DNA from: Parascedosporium putredinis
Taxonomy: Eukaryota > Ascomycota > Sordariomycetes > Microascales > Microascaceae
Assembly: GCA_949357655.1 (NCBI GenBank)
Contig: CASHTG010000010.1
Span: 248,001-312,000, forward strand
Direction of reading: 5' to 3'
DNA: 64,000 nucleotides
The number at the start of each line of letters is the position of its first letter. The stretch's first letter is position 1. Both the position numbers and the translations under genes were made by a program. Of this stretch, positions 25,901 through 37,032 are shown piece after piece. Under the pieces are notes generated by a model. That model worked only from the letters and a program-made list of their open reading frames with translations. It searched no databases and was not told where the DNA came from.

Positions 25901-28120
25901 GTAAGGATGCTGGTGAGATTCGTGGTTCGATTCTTATCGACGGAAAGCCCCAGGGTATCAGCTTCCAGAGGATGACTGGCTACTGCGAGCAGATGGACGT
26001 GCACGAAGCCACCGCCACCGTTCGTGAGGCACTTGTTTTCTCTGCTCTCCTTCGTCAGCCCCGCGAGGTATCTGAGTCGGAGAAAATGGCTTATGTAGAC
26101 CACATCATCGAACTTCTTGAGCTTCAGGACATCAAGGATGCTCTGATCGGAAGTAAGTTCCAGTGTCGAGTGACCATCCCCCACTTACCCCCTTGGATTA
26201 AGACTAATCTCGAGATAGTACCCGGTGCTGGCCTGAGCATCGAGCAGCGCAAGCGTGTCACCCTCGGCGTTGAGCTTGTCGCCAAGCCGACCCTCTTGTT
26301 CCTAGACGAGCCCACCTCCGGCCTTGATGGCCAGTCAGCCTACAACATCATTCGATTCTTGAGGAGGTTGGTTGACGGCGGACAAGCAGTCCTAGTAAGT
26401 GTTCTTCCAACCCAAGCACACCAAGGCTTCTCTTTCTAATAACATTGCAGTGCACTATTCACCAGCCTTCAGCTGTCCTGTTCGAGGCTTTTGACGCCCT
26501 TCTATTGCTCGCAAAGGGAGGAAGGATGGCCTATTTTGGAGAGAGTAAGATAACCTCACAACCTACTATAGCCCCTTGCGAGCTAGCCCCACTAACCTTG
26601 ACGTTCCAGCCGGCGAGAACTCCGCCACCGTCCTCAACTACTTCTCCCGTAATGGTGCCCCTTGCCCTGACGAAGCCAACCCGGCTGAACACATCGTCGA
26701 GACCATCCAAGGAAACACGGAGCTACCTATCGACTGGGTTGATGTTTGGAGCAAATCCTCCGAGTGCCAAGAAGCACTCAAGGAGCTCAAGACCATTGAT
26801 GCCATGGCACTCCAGGGCGCGCAGGGAGAAGAGGACACGGCAGATTTTGCCACCTCCAAGTGGTTCCAGTTCCGCATGGTCCTGCACAGGCTCATGATTC
26901 AACTTTGGCGCTCTCCCGTAAGCACATTCGTCCACCCTCAACGTGTCTATGAACACCTGACTCACAATATATTGATTCTAGGATTACGTATGGAACAAGA
27001 TTAATCTGCATATCTTCGCGGCGCTCTTTAGCGGCTTCACGTTCTGGATGATTGGAAACGGCTCATTCGATCTACAACTGCGCCTCTTTGCCGTCTTCAA
27101 CTTCATTTTTGTCGCCCCGGGCTGCATCAACCAAATGCAGCCATTCTTTTGCACAACCGCGACCTCTTCGAGACGCGTGAGAAGAAGGTAAGAAACCTCA
27201 TTTACTCCCAGGCCTATTTTACCTCCCCCATTAATACCGCTCCGACCATAACATTTGTTAACTAAGATAGTCCAAAACATACCACTGGCTTGCCTTTATC
27301 GGCGCGCAGACGGTGTCCGAGATTCCGTATCTCATCATCTGCGCCACGCTCTACTTTGCCTGTTGGTACTTCACTGCCGGATTCCCCGTCGAAGCCAAGA
27401 TCTCTGGCCATATGTATCTGCAAATGATCTGTAAGTCTTCGTCGTCTTGAAATCACCTTTCCGTGGCACGCGCTTACATATGCCTAGTTTACGAGTTTCT
27501 GTACACTTCTCTCGGCCAAGCCATCGCCGCGTACGCCCCCAACGAGTATGGTGCCGCCATCCTGAACCCCATCATCATTGGAGCTGGCATGATTTCATTC
27601 TGCGGCGTCGTTGTACCCTACTCCCTTATGCAGCCCTTCTGGAAATATTGGCTCTACTACCTGGATCCCTTCCACTATCTCGTGGGTGGCCTGTTCGGGA
27701 CCGTAGTCTGGGACGTTCAGGTGCAATGCCGACCCGAAGAGCTCACCACGTTTGAGCCGCCCAGCGGCCTCTCTTGCGGGCAATACATGTCGGACTTCTT
27801 GGCGAAGGACGGCGGATACGTGGTTGACGCCAACGCAACGAGCGCCTGCCAATATTGCCCGTACAGCACTGGAGCTGACTATGCCAAGTCTTTCAACATT
27901 AACGAGGCCTATTATCCCTGGAGAGATGTGAGTTCAATCGCCCCCTTTCTCCTTTCCCCTTTCCCCTTTCCCCACCCTCTCTCCTATGGTATCTAGGTGA
28001 ATACTAATTTTGCGTATGCAGACTGGTATCACGGCACTATTTTGCATATCATCGTATGCACTTGTGTTTTTAATGATGAAGCTTAGAAGTAAGAAGACTA
28101 AGAGCGCAAGGTCAGAGTGA
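22998..28120 (+). CDS. PDR-type (ABC-G) multidrug ABC transporter, CDR1-like
   Basis: Thirteen exons: 22998-23327, 23426-23469, 23559-23969, 24030-24574, 24678-25801, 25878-26152, 26219-26394, 26451-26544, 26610-26917, 26982-27187, 27271-27430, 27488-27927, 28022-28120. The product is about 1405 aa in NBD-TMD-NBD-TMD order. NBD1 shows the PDR-typical Walker A variant GRPGSGCTSL and signature VSGGERKR. NBD2 shows GCSGAGKTT, the degenerate signature LSIEQRKR and FLDEPTSGLD. Membrane domains carry PDR landmarks such as ETTASFMGRP and YEFLYTSLGQ. It should export hydrophobic drugs or lipids at the plasma membrane. Five frame breaks occur, at 23461-23464, about 24268-24273, 24511-24515, 24806-24809 and 27147-27150. 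Allowing for them gives exactly 1406 codons, so assembly indels are likelier than decay. Confidence 0.93.
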
Positions 28121-28477
28121 AGGGGAAGAAAGATGTCGATCTTTCAGTAGCATATATCAGCCTACCGTGACAGAAATCACGGAGACTAATTTCAATATTT
28201 ATAAATAATTATAGACATAGACTAGATGCAAATTCCTTAGAGAAACTAACTATATAATCTCTCTCAGGCCCGTCTTTGAATCAAGGAAGTCTAGGCAACA
28301 CGCCAGGCAAGTCCTGGTACGGATTAGGGTGGTGACATCTACTCTGTCGTTGGTTCTACGGTTGCCGAGCGCAAAGAAGCGGGCATCAATCGGGTTGTCA
28401 GATACGTCATAAATCACGTCTGTATCTTCACCCCGCCGTTCTAGGGGAAACATGTGATAGCCGTGTGTACTTTTCGC
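28121..28477. other. Short convergent intergenic region with a possible 3' exon
   Basis: AT-rich sequence at 28190-28250 probably ends both flanking genes. Minus-strand frame 28453-28250 (DARFFALGN to CLACCLDF) looks like a C-terminal exon of the unknown protein upstream; see that entry. Confidence 0.35.
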
Positions 28478-30424
28478 TTAATCCGGCACTTTTTGGGTGG
28501 CCACAGTTTTCGGACTTGACAGCTTGCGACAACGCCAAGAGGCATTTTTGGGGTTCATAAGTCCGCAACTGGATACCCCGTGTGCAGCTAGTTGAAGGCT
28601 TGCCACAAGGCAATCTTCCTCGGCGTGGACCCGCCAGGTAATATGCATCTGCCGAATGTTGGCAGGGGATTTCACTTCTCTCATGTTGATTCCTATAGGA
28701 GGGTGATCGGTCGACACGGCGATTGAGTAGTCTGTTTTTTCAAATTGCAATCTCCCCGGCACACAATATAGCTCGAGGTAACCGTCGCTTTCGATGTTGA
28801 AATGATCGAATATAGAAGGATATATAACCTGTCCCCTGTGAGCGGACATGAGCCAGCGGTGTTTTAGGTCGAAGACACGGACCCTGCTGGTGTACTTGCT
28901 AGCACCAGCGAGGTCGAGAGCGGTTTCGAAGAGATAGTCGGCAGGTAAATGGGGATTCCTATATTCCATGTTGCCAAGGCAAGCCCTAATCAAGTTCACG
29001 AAGAACGGTTCATCATTATGCCTATCGAACATCTCTTTCTGCCAGAAAAGTAGAGAGGCATCTGTTGGGGAGTGTAACAAAGATATTGCCAAAACTCTTT
29101 TGAGGATATAACCAAGATTGAGATAAAGCGCATTGACTTTACAAACTCCATATTCTCTTCTATTTCGCTGTGTCACAGAGCCTGGTATGCAAATCAAGCA
29201 GGCCTGTACACATCGGTGATCACCAAGATATTTGGCGGTCTCTGGCAACTTGTAGATTTTCTGCCCTGGTACCATCTCTGAAAATGAGACAAGGTTGACG
29301 CCTAAAATTTTGGATAGTACCCTCTCAACTTGATGGTGGCTGGAGAATGGCGAAAGTCGTTTCCAGCTCATTGTTGCAGGTATTGAAGAGGCTGGGTGGG
29401 AGGCTCCCGGATCGTACGATTCGGCTCCATCAAGTGACTGTTTAACAAGGTAAGGCATGCACTCTTTGATGACAGCGAGAACCTCAGGGTCTTCGAATCC
29501 CATAATTCTTAACATCCCTTTCCCGTAAGTTTCTATTGATACCATGCCACGCCATTCCTGATTTTCTTCTCGATAGATGAGCTGCTCAGGTCGTTTGATA
29601 GTGTGGTGCAAGGTGATGGAAAGCTCGGCGACAATTCCCTCCTCGAGTCTCACCGTTACAAGAGCACCGGTATCTTCTGCAAAGGGGATGCCTTGAAAGA
29701 CTAGAGCTGGTGGCTTTCCGAGACACCAGGTCAAGAATGCAACGACCCAAGGAGCGCAATCCCTTGCGCAGATAGTAATGCTAGAAATCGTTGCTTCACC
29801 AATTCGAGCAAGCTCTCGGAGTGCACCCACGAGCCCTTCAATAGCTTCAGCAGTCGGAAGGCGGCTACATGTAGGTATTCGACGGCGCGGCCTAGTGGAG
29901 CGAGTGGAGGTGTGGAGACCCCGGTGACCGGAAAGCGCCAGCTCCCATCCGACAATCTGATTGCAAAACCCTGCGAGCACAAGGCGATGGTCTATCGCTT
30001 TGAGCAAATTATGTACTTGACCTAGTGGCGGGATTGATGATGAGTCGGTGGCAGTAGCCCTCATCATCGAATATATAGCCGTTGCGGCGTTGAAGGAGTC
30101 CATGCTCGTTTCTAGGGCCGCCGCGAGTGCCAAGAACTGCACGCCCGCTAGCGAACGACCTAGAAACGTTACTGAGTCGTGACGTGAATAACCCGCGACA
30201 GATTTGAGGAACTTGACCGCTCGGGTCTCGCAGGGTGGCAGGACGGAACGCTCAATCCTGCGGCAAGTATCGGGCGAAATGGCGAGAGTAGCGCCGAAAC
30301 GCTCGCAGGCGAGTAGGGCCAGGGGCTGTACATTGTCGGTGGTCATGGCCCGCACCAAGTCTTGAGAGAACGACGCGACGGATGTCGTGGTGGCATCGAG
30401 GCTCCATTGGGCTTGGAGAGCCAT
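28478..30424 (-). CDS. Large uncharacterised fungal protein (648 aa)
   Basis: This is the longest uninterrupted frame in the window and has no intron over 1.9 kb. It has no signal peptide, obvious membrane segment or catalytic motif that I recognise. The sequence has a mixed helical character with features such as PPCETRAVKFLKSVAGYS and AIEGLVGALRELARIGE, reminiscent of a fungus-specific family I have seen only as hypothetical proteins in Fusarium-like genomes. That resemblance is from memory. The C-terminus may continue in a second exon at about 28440-28250, ending CLACCLDF; an intron with acceptor CCCCTAG just before 28440 would fit, but the donor is unclear. Function unknown. Confidence 0.68.
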   Translation of the reverse strand: MALQAQWSLDATTTSVASFSQDLVRAMTTDNVQPLALLACERFGATLAISPDTCRRIERSVLPPCETRAVKFLKSVAGYSRHDSVTFLGRSLAGVQFLALAAALETSMDSFNAATAIYSMMRATATDSSSIPPLGQVHNLLKAIDHRLVLAGFCNQIVGWELALSGHRGLHTSTRSTRPRRRIPTCSRLPTAEAIEGLVGALRELARIGEATISSITICARDCAPWVVAFLTWCLGKPPALVFQGIPFAEDTGALVTVRLEEGIVAELSITLHHTIKRPEQLIYREENQEWRGMVSIETYGKGMLRIMGFEDPEVLAVIKECMPYLVKQSLDGAESYDPGASHPASSIPATMSWKRLSPFSSHHQVERVLSKILGVNLVSFSEMVPGQKIYKLPETAKYLGDHRCVQACLICIPGSVTQRNRREYGVCKVNALYLNLGYILKRVLAISLLHSPTDASLLFWQKEMFDRHNDEPFFVNLIRACLGNMEYRNPHLPADYLFETALDLAGASKYTSRVRVFDLKHRWLMSAHRGQVIYPSIFDHFNIESDGYLELYCVPGRLQFEKTDYSIAVSTDHPPIGINMREVKSPANIRQMHITWRVHAEEDCLVASLQLAAHGVSSCGLMNPKNASWRCRKLSSPKTVATQKVPD

Positions 30425-32384
30425 TGTCTCTACTCTCTTGGAGAAGAGTTTAGTCGTCTACTAACGGGCAAAGGTGATACGGCGCGATTGGAGCCCCCAA
30501 GCTGTATAGGGTCCTAACTCAAGCTCTTTCGCTGGCCGTTCATAGGAGAGGGCATCATGAAATGCGGGGCAGACGGTCTACGCCCCCGCCCCCTTCTTTG
30601 CTCGTCGATTTCTTTCCCTCTGCTGTTCGGAAAAATTCCGGTCTTGATTGGGAGACAGGCCTGCAGCTGCGATTGGGTGCTTGGTCCTTGGACCCATGTT
30701 CACCCGCCTCGTGTGTGGCGTTCTCAGCAATGAAAACTTAAAGCGAGCATCAAGATGTGAGGCGAGCCTGCTGAAGGGTTGTCCTTGCGCGGTATCTTTT
30801 CCGAGGCCGGGAGGAATTCAAAGCCAGTGCGGGTGACGGGGATCTTTGTCGAAATCACCACTTTCTTCGCTGCACCAATTTTACGTTCAACTTGCGTTAT
30901 TAGAAGCGGGAGCCCTGAAAAATATGGCAGCCCGGAACTTGGAAAGGCTTGGTATATTTGGTTTTCGAGCACGAGGACTGATGCGTCGCTGGAGGAAGGA
31001 CCGAAATTTACGAGTCTTACCCTATCATTGGTAGAATAAGCTCTAGCTCGAAGGCCGAGGGACGGGCGCCAAATAGCCAGCAACAATAGAAGCTGGGGAC
31101 GGAACGGGTGCGGAGGGTATTGTGAGCCGGTCACCACCAAAAGACGACAATCTACTGGCGGTATGTATAGCTGGTCCCTGATTACCTTTAAGTGGTCTAA
31201 ATATAGGTGAAGATGGTGTAGCCAATGTGTTACCTCCCTCCTCGCACAACCATAGCGTGATGTGCCCCAAGGCCGGCGATGGGTTTGCCAATCCATTAGA
31301 CATGGTGCTGGGAGCCGGGCCAGGTGCCTCGAGCATCGAGAAAACCCTAACCCTAACCCGTGTCCATATCAAGGACCTCCGATTCCAGCAAAGGTAAAAG
31401 TTTCTAACGGTAAATATGTGGAACTCTCCTAGCTCTCTATACTACAAGTCTTACATTATGGCCCCTAGGCTTCTTGTCCCACCTTCTGAGCGAACAGCAT
31501 GTTGACCCTGGAGACGTGGCTGTCCGTGCTCAATGTGTTGGCAGGCCCAAGCGTACGGCCGCGACTCTCTAGGGCCTAACCAATGTGTCGTCAAGGCCCG
31601 CCCGAGCGCCTCCAGAGTTTCCCAGTGCCAATGACCTTGCACAGCGGGCTGCTGCAGTTTTCCACGGTGAACGACAATGAAGCTAGGCTACGCTGGTTCG
31701 TCGCGGCCGCGGCGGTTTCGATGTAGGAAGGAGTTGGGAGGGTAAGGCTGGCGGGTATGAAGCTTTTGTAGTATGTTGATAGATTAAGCTAGTGCTAGCG
31801 GTTTCGTATTGCCGCGCTGAAATGCACAAGTAGCCCGCAGGCCGCGCTTTCTCCTTGCGGTGTTCGCTCGTGAGCGGACGACTGGAGGATCCGTACGTGA
31901 GCGGAATGGCGGAATCATAAAAGCGGAAAAGGCTACATCCTATGATTGCAACACTTGCTGGCCACGGAAATATTTCACCCAATCGCCTCTTCAATACACC
32001 TTCCAAGTGTCCTCACATACCCCTGAGTCCACGTCATTGTGCGGAAGGATTTCGAGCTGTCAAATTAAGCGCCGGCCTATTTAGCGGCCCTGCACCGAAT
32101 TGGCGGGATTTTAACCCTAAACACACAGGCGCGCCCTACATGATGGGTCCATTCCAATGAACATGAACGGATCAAGACACTAAAAATGCACGACTACAAA
32201 TTGTGGTACTAGAGGTGGTCTGCTTCGGTCCCCCGACTAAAGACTAATCATAAATTTAATGTTACAGGTATAGCTGCCGACACTGCGATTTGGAAACATC
32301 CATGGAAAGGATAAAGGAAACAAGTGAGGAAAAGGGTAAAATGAAAAAAACCTGCCCACCATTTTGTACAACGGCCCCAAGCTT
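30425..32384. other. Intergenic region, no supported gene
   Basis: About 2 kb. Opposing short frames at 30724-31296 are not convincing on either strand. A short telomere-like array lies at 31345-31359. No transposase or reverse transcriptase motif is visible, although decayed repeat DNA is possible. Confidence 0.4.
31345..31359. repeat. Short interstitial telomere-like repeat
   Basis: Two and a half tandem copies of CCCTAA, the complement of the common fungal telomere unit TTAGGG. It is too short to be a telomere. It may be a telo-box-like promoter element, a repair scar, or chance. Confidence 0.4.
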
Positions 32385-33024
32385 TCAGCCCCATGCAGGG
32401 TATACTAGTGCAACCCCCAGCGCTACCCAATATCCGGGGCCGAGGTAACCGATCCCTGCAGCCCCTGAGGTTGGAATTGGACCCGTATGAGTTCGGATGG
32501 GGGTGTAGGTCGCCTGCGTGGTTACCTCTGGCACCGTTCTGTCGGTACTCAAGCCTACTGTCGTCTCTGGCGTCGCCTTGGCTGGGGTGACGTCCGAAGT
32601 TGGGGCGCTGGAACCGTTGACACCTCGCGTAGCTACAGGTAGTATCTAGTGTTAACTCGAGGTGAACAATTCCAGTATTGTCAAAATTCAAACTTACGAG
32701 CGCTACCCTGCGTCAGGTGGCAGTAATCGTCAAAGACCTCCAACGCCGACTGAGCGGCAGCACGATCGGTGGGACACTTGGATGCCACGGCAGTGCTAAT
32801 GGCGTTGACGAAGCGGGTCGAGCTCTCCACGCAGAAGCAATTGTATGAAGTGGTGCGACCTCCGTCGCCGCACCGGAGACCATGCCACGCACGATCTGGC
32901 TCAGCGGAGCCTCGGCGCAGGCGGGCAAGGCAGAGTATTCGGGCACTTGATTGATGAAGATGTTCTGGGCGTGAGCGCTCCAGGCGAGTGCGAGAAGCGC
33001 GGCGGATGCGTTTACCAAGTGCAT
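32385..33024 (-). CDS. CFEM-like secreted protein with probable GPI anchor
   Basis: Exon 1 is 33024-32698 and exon 2 is 32632-32385, for about 191 aa. A signal peptide ends near AHAQ. The cysteine domain runs LPACAEAPLS, SGCGDGG, YNCFCVES, SKCPTD and DDYC, matching the CFEM-type spacing although I count six rather than eight cysteines. A Thr/Ser/Pro-rich stalk follows, then a hydrophobic tail (WVALGVALVYPAWG) typical of GPI attachment. CFEM proteins act at the cell surface in haem or iron capture, adhesion or virulence. One base is missing near 32868-32876, where SG and CGDGG are out of frame; with it the coding length is exactly 192 codons. Confidence 0.78.
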
Positions 33025-34287
33025 TTTGAAGTAGAATCAGGGACGGAGGTTGATCAATTGATCGCCTTCGTGTCTTTGATTTTCGGTCAAGGGCTGAAGT
33101 CTATGTCTAAGTGAGGGGAATTGACCACATGGACGTGTACTCGTGAGTGAGGGGATCGACAAAATGAATGATGTGGATAGGGCTGCATCTTTTCCATGCC
33201 AGGGGACTAGGATCTCTTTATACGCAATCATCATCAATGCTCTCCGCGATCTACCGCATTCGGTCACAACAGGCTAGGTGGGCAGGCTCCTCATCATAGG
33301 ACTTCTCTGTACGTATCGAGCGGCCCTCTCAGGGGCTCCCTTCAGTTCCATCTCTCCTTCTTGAGTGGTCATATTTTTTGTCCCTTCGTACCTGAGCTGC
33401 TATTTTCGGAGGATGCGATCCCGGCCATCAAGCGGCCTCGCTCATGCCAGGCTACCCCCAAATGGACTCGAGTGCCTGCAAGACATGTGGCGCCCAATAT
33501 GACCACCCACCAGCACACGCACGCCTCCGTTTTCCGCGCTACGATATCGCCCGCTTCCTTTCCCAGCCCCAACGCCGACTAGTGCCAGTTACCAAATCGC
33601 CTCCAGATGCTCCATGGCGGCCTAACCCGGTGTTGTATTTTACCTATCGCCATTGGCGCAATGCGCGCCACTGACCCCAAGCTGCTCTTGGAGACAAGGA
33701 TCCTGGGTATACCGGGGTGTGGTGTCTTGGCCAGATGGGGAAAAGGCCTCTGCTGTGCGACCGAAATACGGTCAGCCCTCGCGCTTTATTCGACTACATA
33801 CATGTATTGTTGAATACGTAGACATGTAGTGACAGACATGAGAACGACGAAGAAAATGTATAATGAGGCGGTGCGGCACGCGCACCCTCTGCCTTCTTTT
33901 TAAAACGAGGAGCTGAAGAGCCTGGTGCTTGTGCGGTAGCATTTCTTTTCACGATGGTCTCTTATATTATCATGCCATGCGTTTCTACATGTAGCCTGCC
34001 CTCCCCTCGTCCTTTTAACTGGACTATGCTGACCCTCAACCTGTCACTCGTTCACCATCAAGCGTAGTCCCTTCATTCTGTTACTGTTTTGCCATCTATC
34101 CTGGTCCACTCATTCAGCTACTATTCCACCCTTCGCATTGTCACTCCTTTAGGATTCCATATAAGTCCCCTTATTCTGTCGCTCTTGTACTGATTATCGC
34201 AGTCCCTGGATTTTGTCAGTCTTTTACATATTAGCACTGTTTTATTATCCCGACCCCATCTCCTTTTCACATTGCTACGGGCCTAAC
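33025..34287. other. Divergent intergenic region
   Basis: About 1.3 kb between the CFEM gene (-) and the membrane-protein gene (+). It holds promoters for both and two copies of the palindrome TACATGTA (33799 and 33986). No gene recognised. Confidence 0.5.
33216..33222 (-). promoter_or_regulatory. TATA box of the CFEM gene
   Basis: On the minus strand TATAAAG lies about 190 bp upstream of the CFEM start codon. Confidence 0.35.
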
Positions 34288-35748
34288 ATGATCTCTGGCC
34301 CATACGCTCCTTTACAATCAAACCAGCTTGACGAGCCAAACGAGCCAGTCATGGACCCCCTTAATCCCGACAAGAGCATTGTGTGCTTTCTCCGCTGTTG
34401 CAAGGGTGAGCGGTTCATGTGCCTAAACCTAGTCAGAGCCAATGTGTTCCTCTGGTTTCTTTGGGTCATCGTCACGGGGTTTTGTTTCATGCAGCGGCTC
34501 TCGGTAGGCCCGCTGGTTGTCACAGTTGTGGCGGCGGTATCGGGTGTCGCCTTAGCTAGTCATCTTGTGTACGCCGCCTGGGGGCCCCGGAAGCGCAACT
34601 ATAGCGCGAATCTGAGCAGCACCTACTTGACATTGCTCTGCACGACGATAGGTTTGCCTTTTCTGTACTGGGCGTTCTGGCATCCTGATATGACTCGGGA
34701 TGTGGTGGTTTTCAGCCAGGATAGCGTAGTGAGTTCCAGCGCATCTCATTATACATTATTTCTCATGGAGCAACCACATTCTATGCATCTTGGACTTCTC
34801 TTCTTCTAACCAGAGTGCAGGACCAAGTCTATTTTCCCTCTCTCACCCTCTTCCAAAGATCCGACTGGACCTCGCAGGCCCGCCTCGGCACGGTCGTGAA
34901 ACCCAAGTGCTTCGTCGGCTGGCACCAGGAAGCGCCTGGCACGCCTGACTGCAGCGAGGTGGGAATTGACGATATGGGTACGCAAGCGTGTAGGTGCGAG
35001 GGGAGTTGGGCCGAGGAAGTCGTCGATTTCACCTGGTACAACACAAGTTACCGAGCCTTAAACTTCAACTCGACTGCGGCGCTGGCTAGCAAGACGCCGA
35101 CGACGCAGATGATTGTGCAGGCTTTCTTCGACTGTGAGTACATTAAGTGCCGCTCTACTCCTTTGGCAAGCACTCCACGAATGGTGGAAATTTCTCGACT
35201 AACCCGTATATAACTGTGCGTCGCATAGTCAACACTCAAAAGGCCCGTGAAGACTCGTCCCACGTCTTGTCTCCCAGTCTCTGGGTCGCCATCTACGATC
35301 CAACCCTGACGCTCGAGCAGGCGTTGGAGGATAACTACACGCGCATGACACTCATTAACGCCAACGGCCTTACGGCGATAAACCTCGGGCTCCACTCCCG
35401 CCAACAATTCGACAAGACCCCCGCCCTTGACTACCAGCTGTCTATTTCCACGATTCCGGCTACGGACCTGCCTTGCGATACCTCGTCCGGGGAGGCGGCT
35501 CAGCAATGCTTCATCAGTTTGTTCATCCAGTTCCCCACGTTTGAGAGACGAATTTCGGTCCAAGATAAGGCGATGAATTTGGAGGTATGTCTCGATTCTC
35601 CCTCTCCGTGCCGCCAAGGCAGGAGCGCGCAGCGGCTAACGTGTAGGGGTTGGGTTAAAAGGATGTTCTGGCAGCTGCCGGTTCCTTCTTTTCGCTTTTC
35701 CAGTTGCTTGGTTGGGTGTTTTCGGGCTTGGCATTTCACGAAGGATGA
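34288..35748 (+). CDS. Uncharacterised multi-pass membrane protein
   Basis: Exons are 34288-34728, 34821-35133, 35229-35584 and 35662-35748, giving an intact 398-aa protein. Three hydrophobic segments lie in the N-terminal third (FLWFLWVIVTGFCF, a Val/Ala-rich second segment, and LCTTIGLPFLYWAF). A long, mostly polar domain with several cysteines and candidate N-glycosylation sites (NTS, NST) follows, and a final hydrophobic helix (FFSLFQLLGWVFSGLAF) ends the chain. The topology suggests an external loop domain held between membrane anchors. I do not recognise the family. The start at 34288 was preferred over an in-frame ATG 75 bp upstream because the extra stretch looks like leader, but this is uncertain. 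Confidence 0.7.
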
Positions 35749-37032
35749 GGGGTTTTCTACCTAATATTCCCCTTTCTTGTCGTCGTTATGTTGCGCTTCA
35801 TATCAGTCGAGCCGCCGAAAAATCTGATACTCGGAGCTGAGTCGCCATTGACTTTGTCGTGGCCTGTGAAGGTCGGGGTTGCACTAGAAAGATCATTGAT
35901 GATGCAGATAGCTAGTTGCCTCGGCCTACCCTCGTCTGCTTGCACGGCATTCGTTTCGAGACATGGGACGTAAGGGTTCTCGAACTCAGTGTTCGGTATA
36001 TATACCTCTACGGCAAGCTCCAGTGATCGCTTTCTTCGCCGGCCAGGAGCTTACCGCCCCTAATGAGTGAGGGCATCACTAATACCGCAGTGTATAAATA
36101 CTCAATGCCCACGGAAAGCTTGTGGAGAGTACAGGTATTACGGGCCGTTTGCTCTCCGGGGGTTAGCCCCATTATCGACTGGTGCTTCGGAGGCGGTCGA
36201 AGAAGTAGAAGTCGATAGACATGGAAAGGATGGGGATAGGACGCAGGAAAGATTACATGTATGCACCTAGGATTATCTACCTATTAATAATAAAAGAAGC
36301 CGTGTTTAGAACTGAATGTTTATAGCGCCCTATAATCACTAAGATTGAGCTGGAAGACCGCCGTTGCATTAATAAGCCGATGTTCGTTCAAGGTTCCGAG
36401 GAAAGACCCTCGTCGGGGATTATGAAAGGCCCGAAACATCGAATCAAGCGGGGTTCCAATGAGCTAAATATTTCCCGCTCCGTCCCAAGTGCGACCCCGT
36501 CATCAATTGATCCTTCGTGGCTTGGGGAGACGCAGCCAGCAAAACCATTGGATGTTAACTGACTGACTTCGGGACAAAAAACCCTGTCCTCTCAGGCCGA
36601 GTAATCATTTTTCCTCCGGATTTTCTCGCCCGTCATCCATTTTCTCCTCTGCACCAGCGTATATCATAAGGGCTCACTTAACACACGGGACACGCCCCAC
36701 GATTGATAAGGAAATAGCCCTGTCAATACAGATGCTGGATGCATACGTTTCGACGCATTGCGTGCCAGTCTTGTAGTCGAGGCTGTCGTCAAGAGAACGT
36801 GCAATCTTGCGGCTTGCAACCTTTAGCAAGTGACAAGGACCTGATTTGAGACTTGCCGACGATTTCTATCCGTCTCCACCTTTACCGCCGACCCTCCACG
36901 TCAGGTCAGACAAGCGTAATGGAACTGGGTCGCCGCCTGATACTTGCATCAGAGGACATATCCCAATCGATACCAACGCAGTGGGACACCCCTTGGCCGA
37001 ACGAGCCTCTAACTTCCCACAACTGAGAGGAA
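35749..37032. other. Intergenic region, nothing recognised
   Basis: About 1.3 kb with short frames only. One TACATGTA palindrome is at 36254. Confidence 0.5.

Noticed and set aside
22998..28120. Programmed ribosomal frameshifting as an explanation for frame breaks in the ABC transporter
   Set aside because: Breaks are many, lack consistent slippery heptamers and occur in unrelated genes throughout the window; indels explain them better.
30724..31296. 190-aa minus-strand frame as a transposon remnant
   Set aside because: No transposase or reverse transcriptase motif and an opposing frame covers part of it; not supported.
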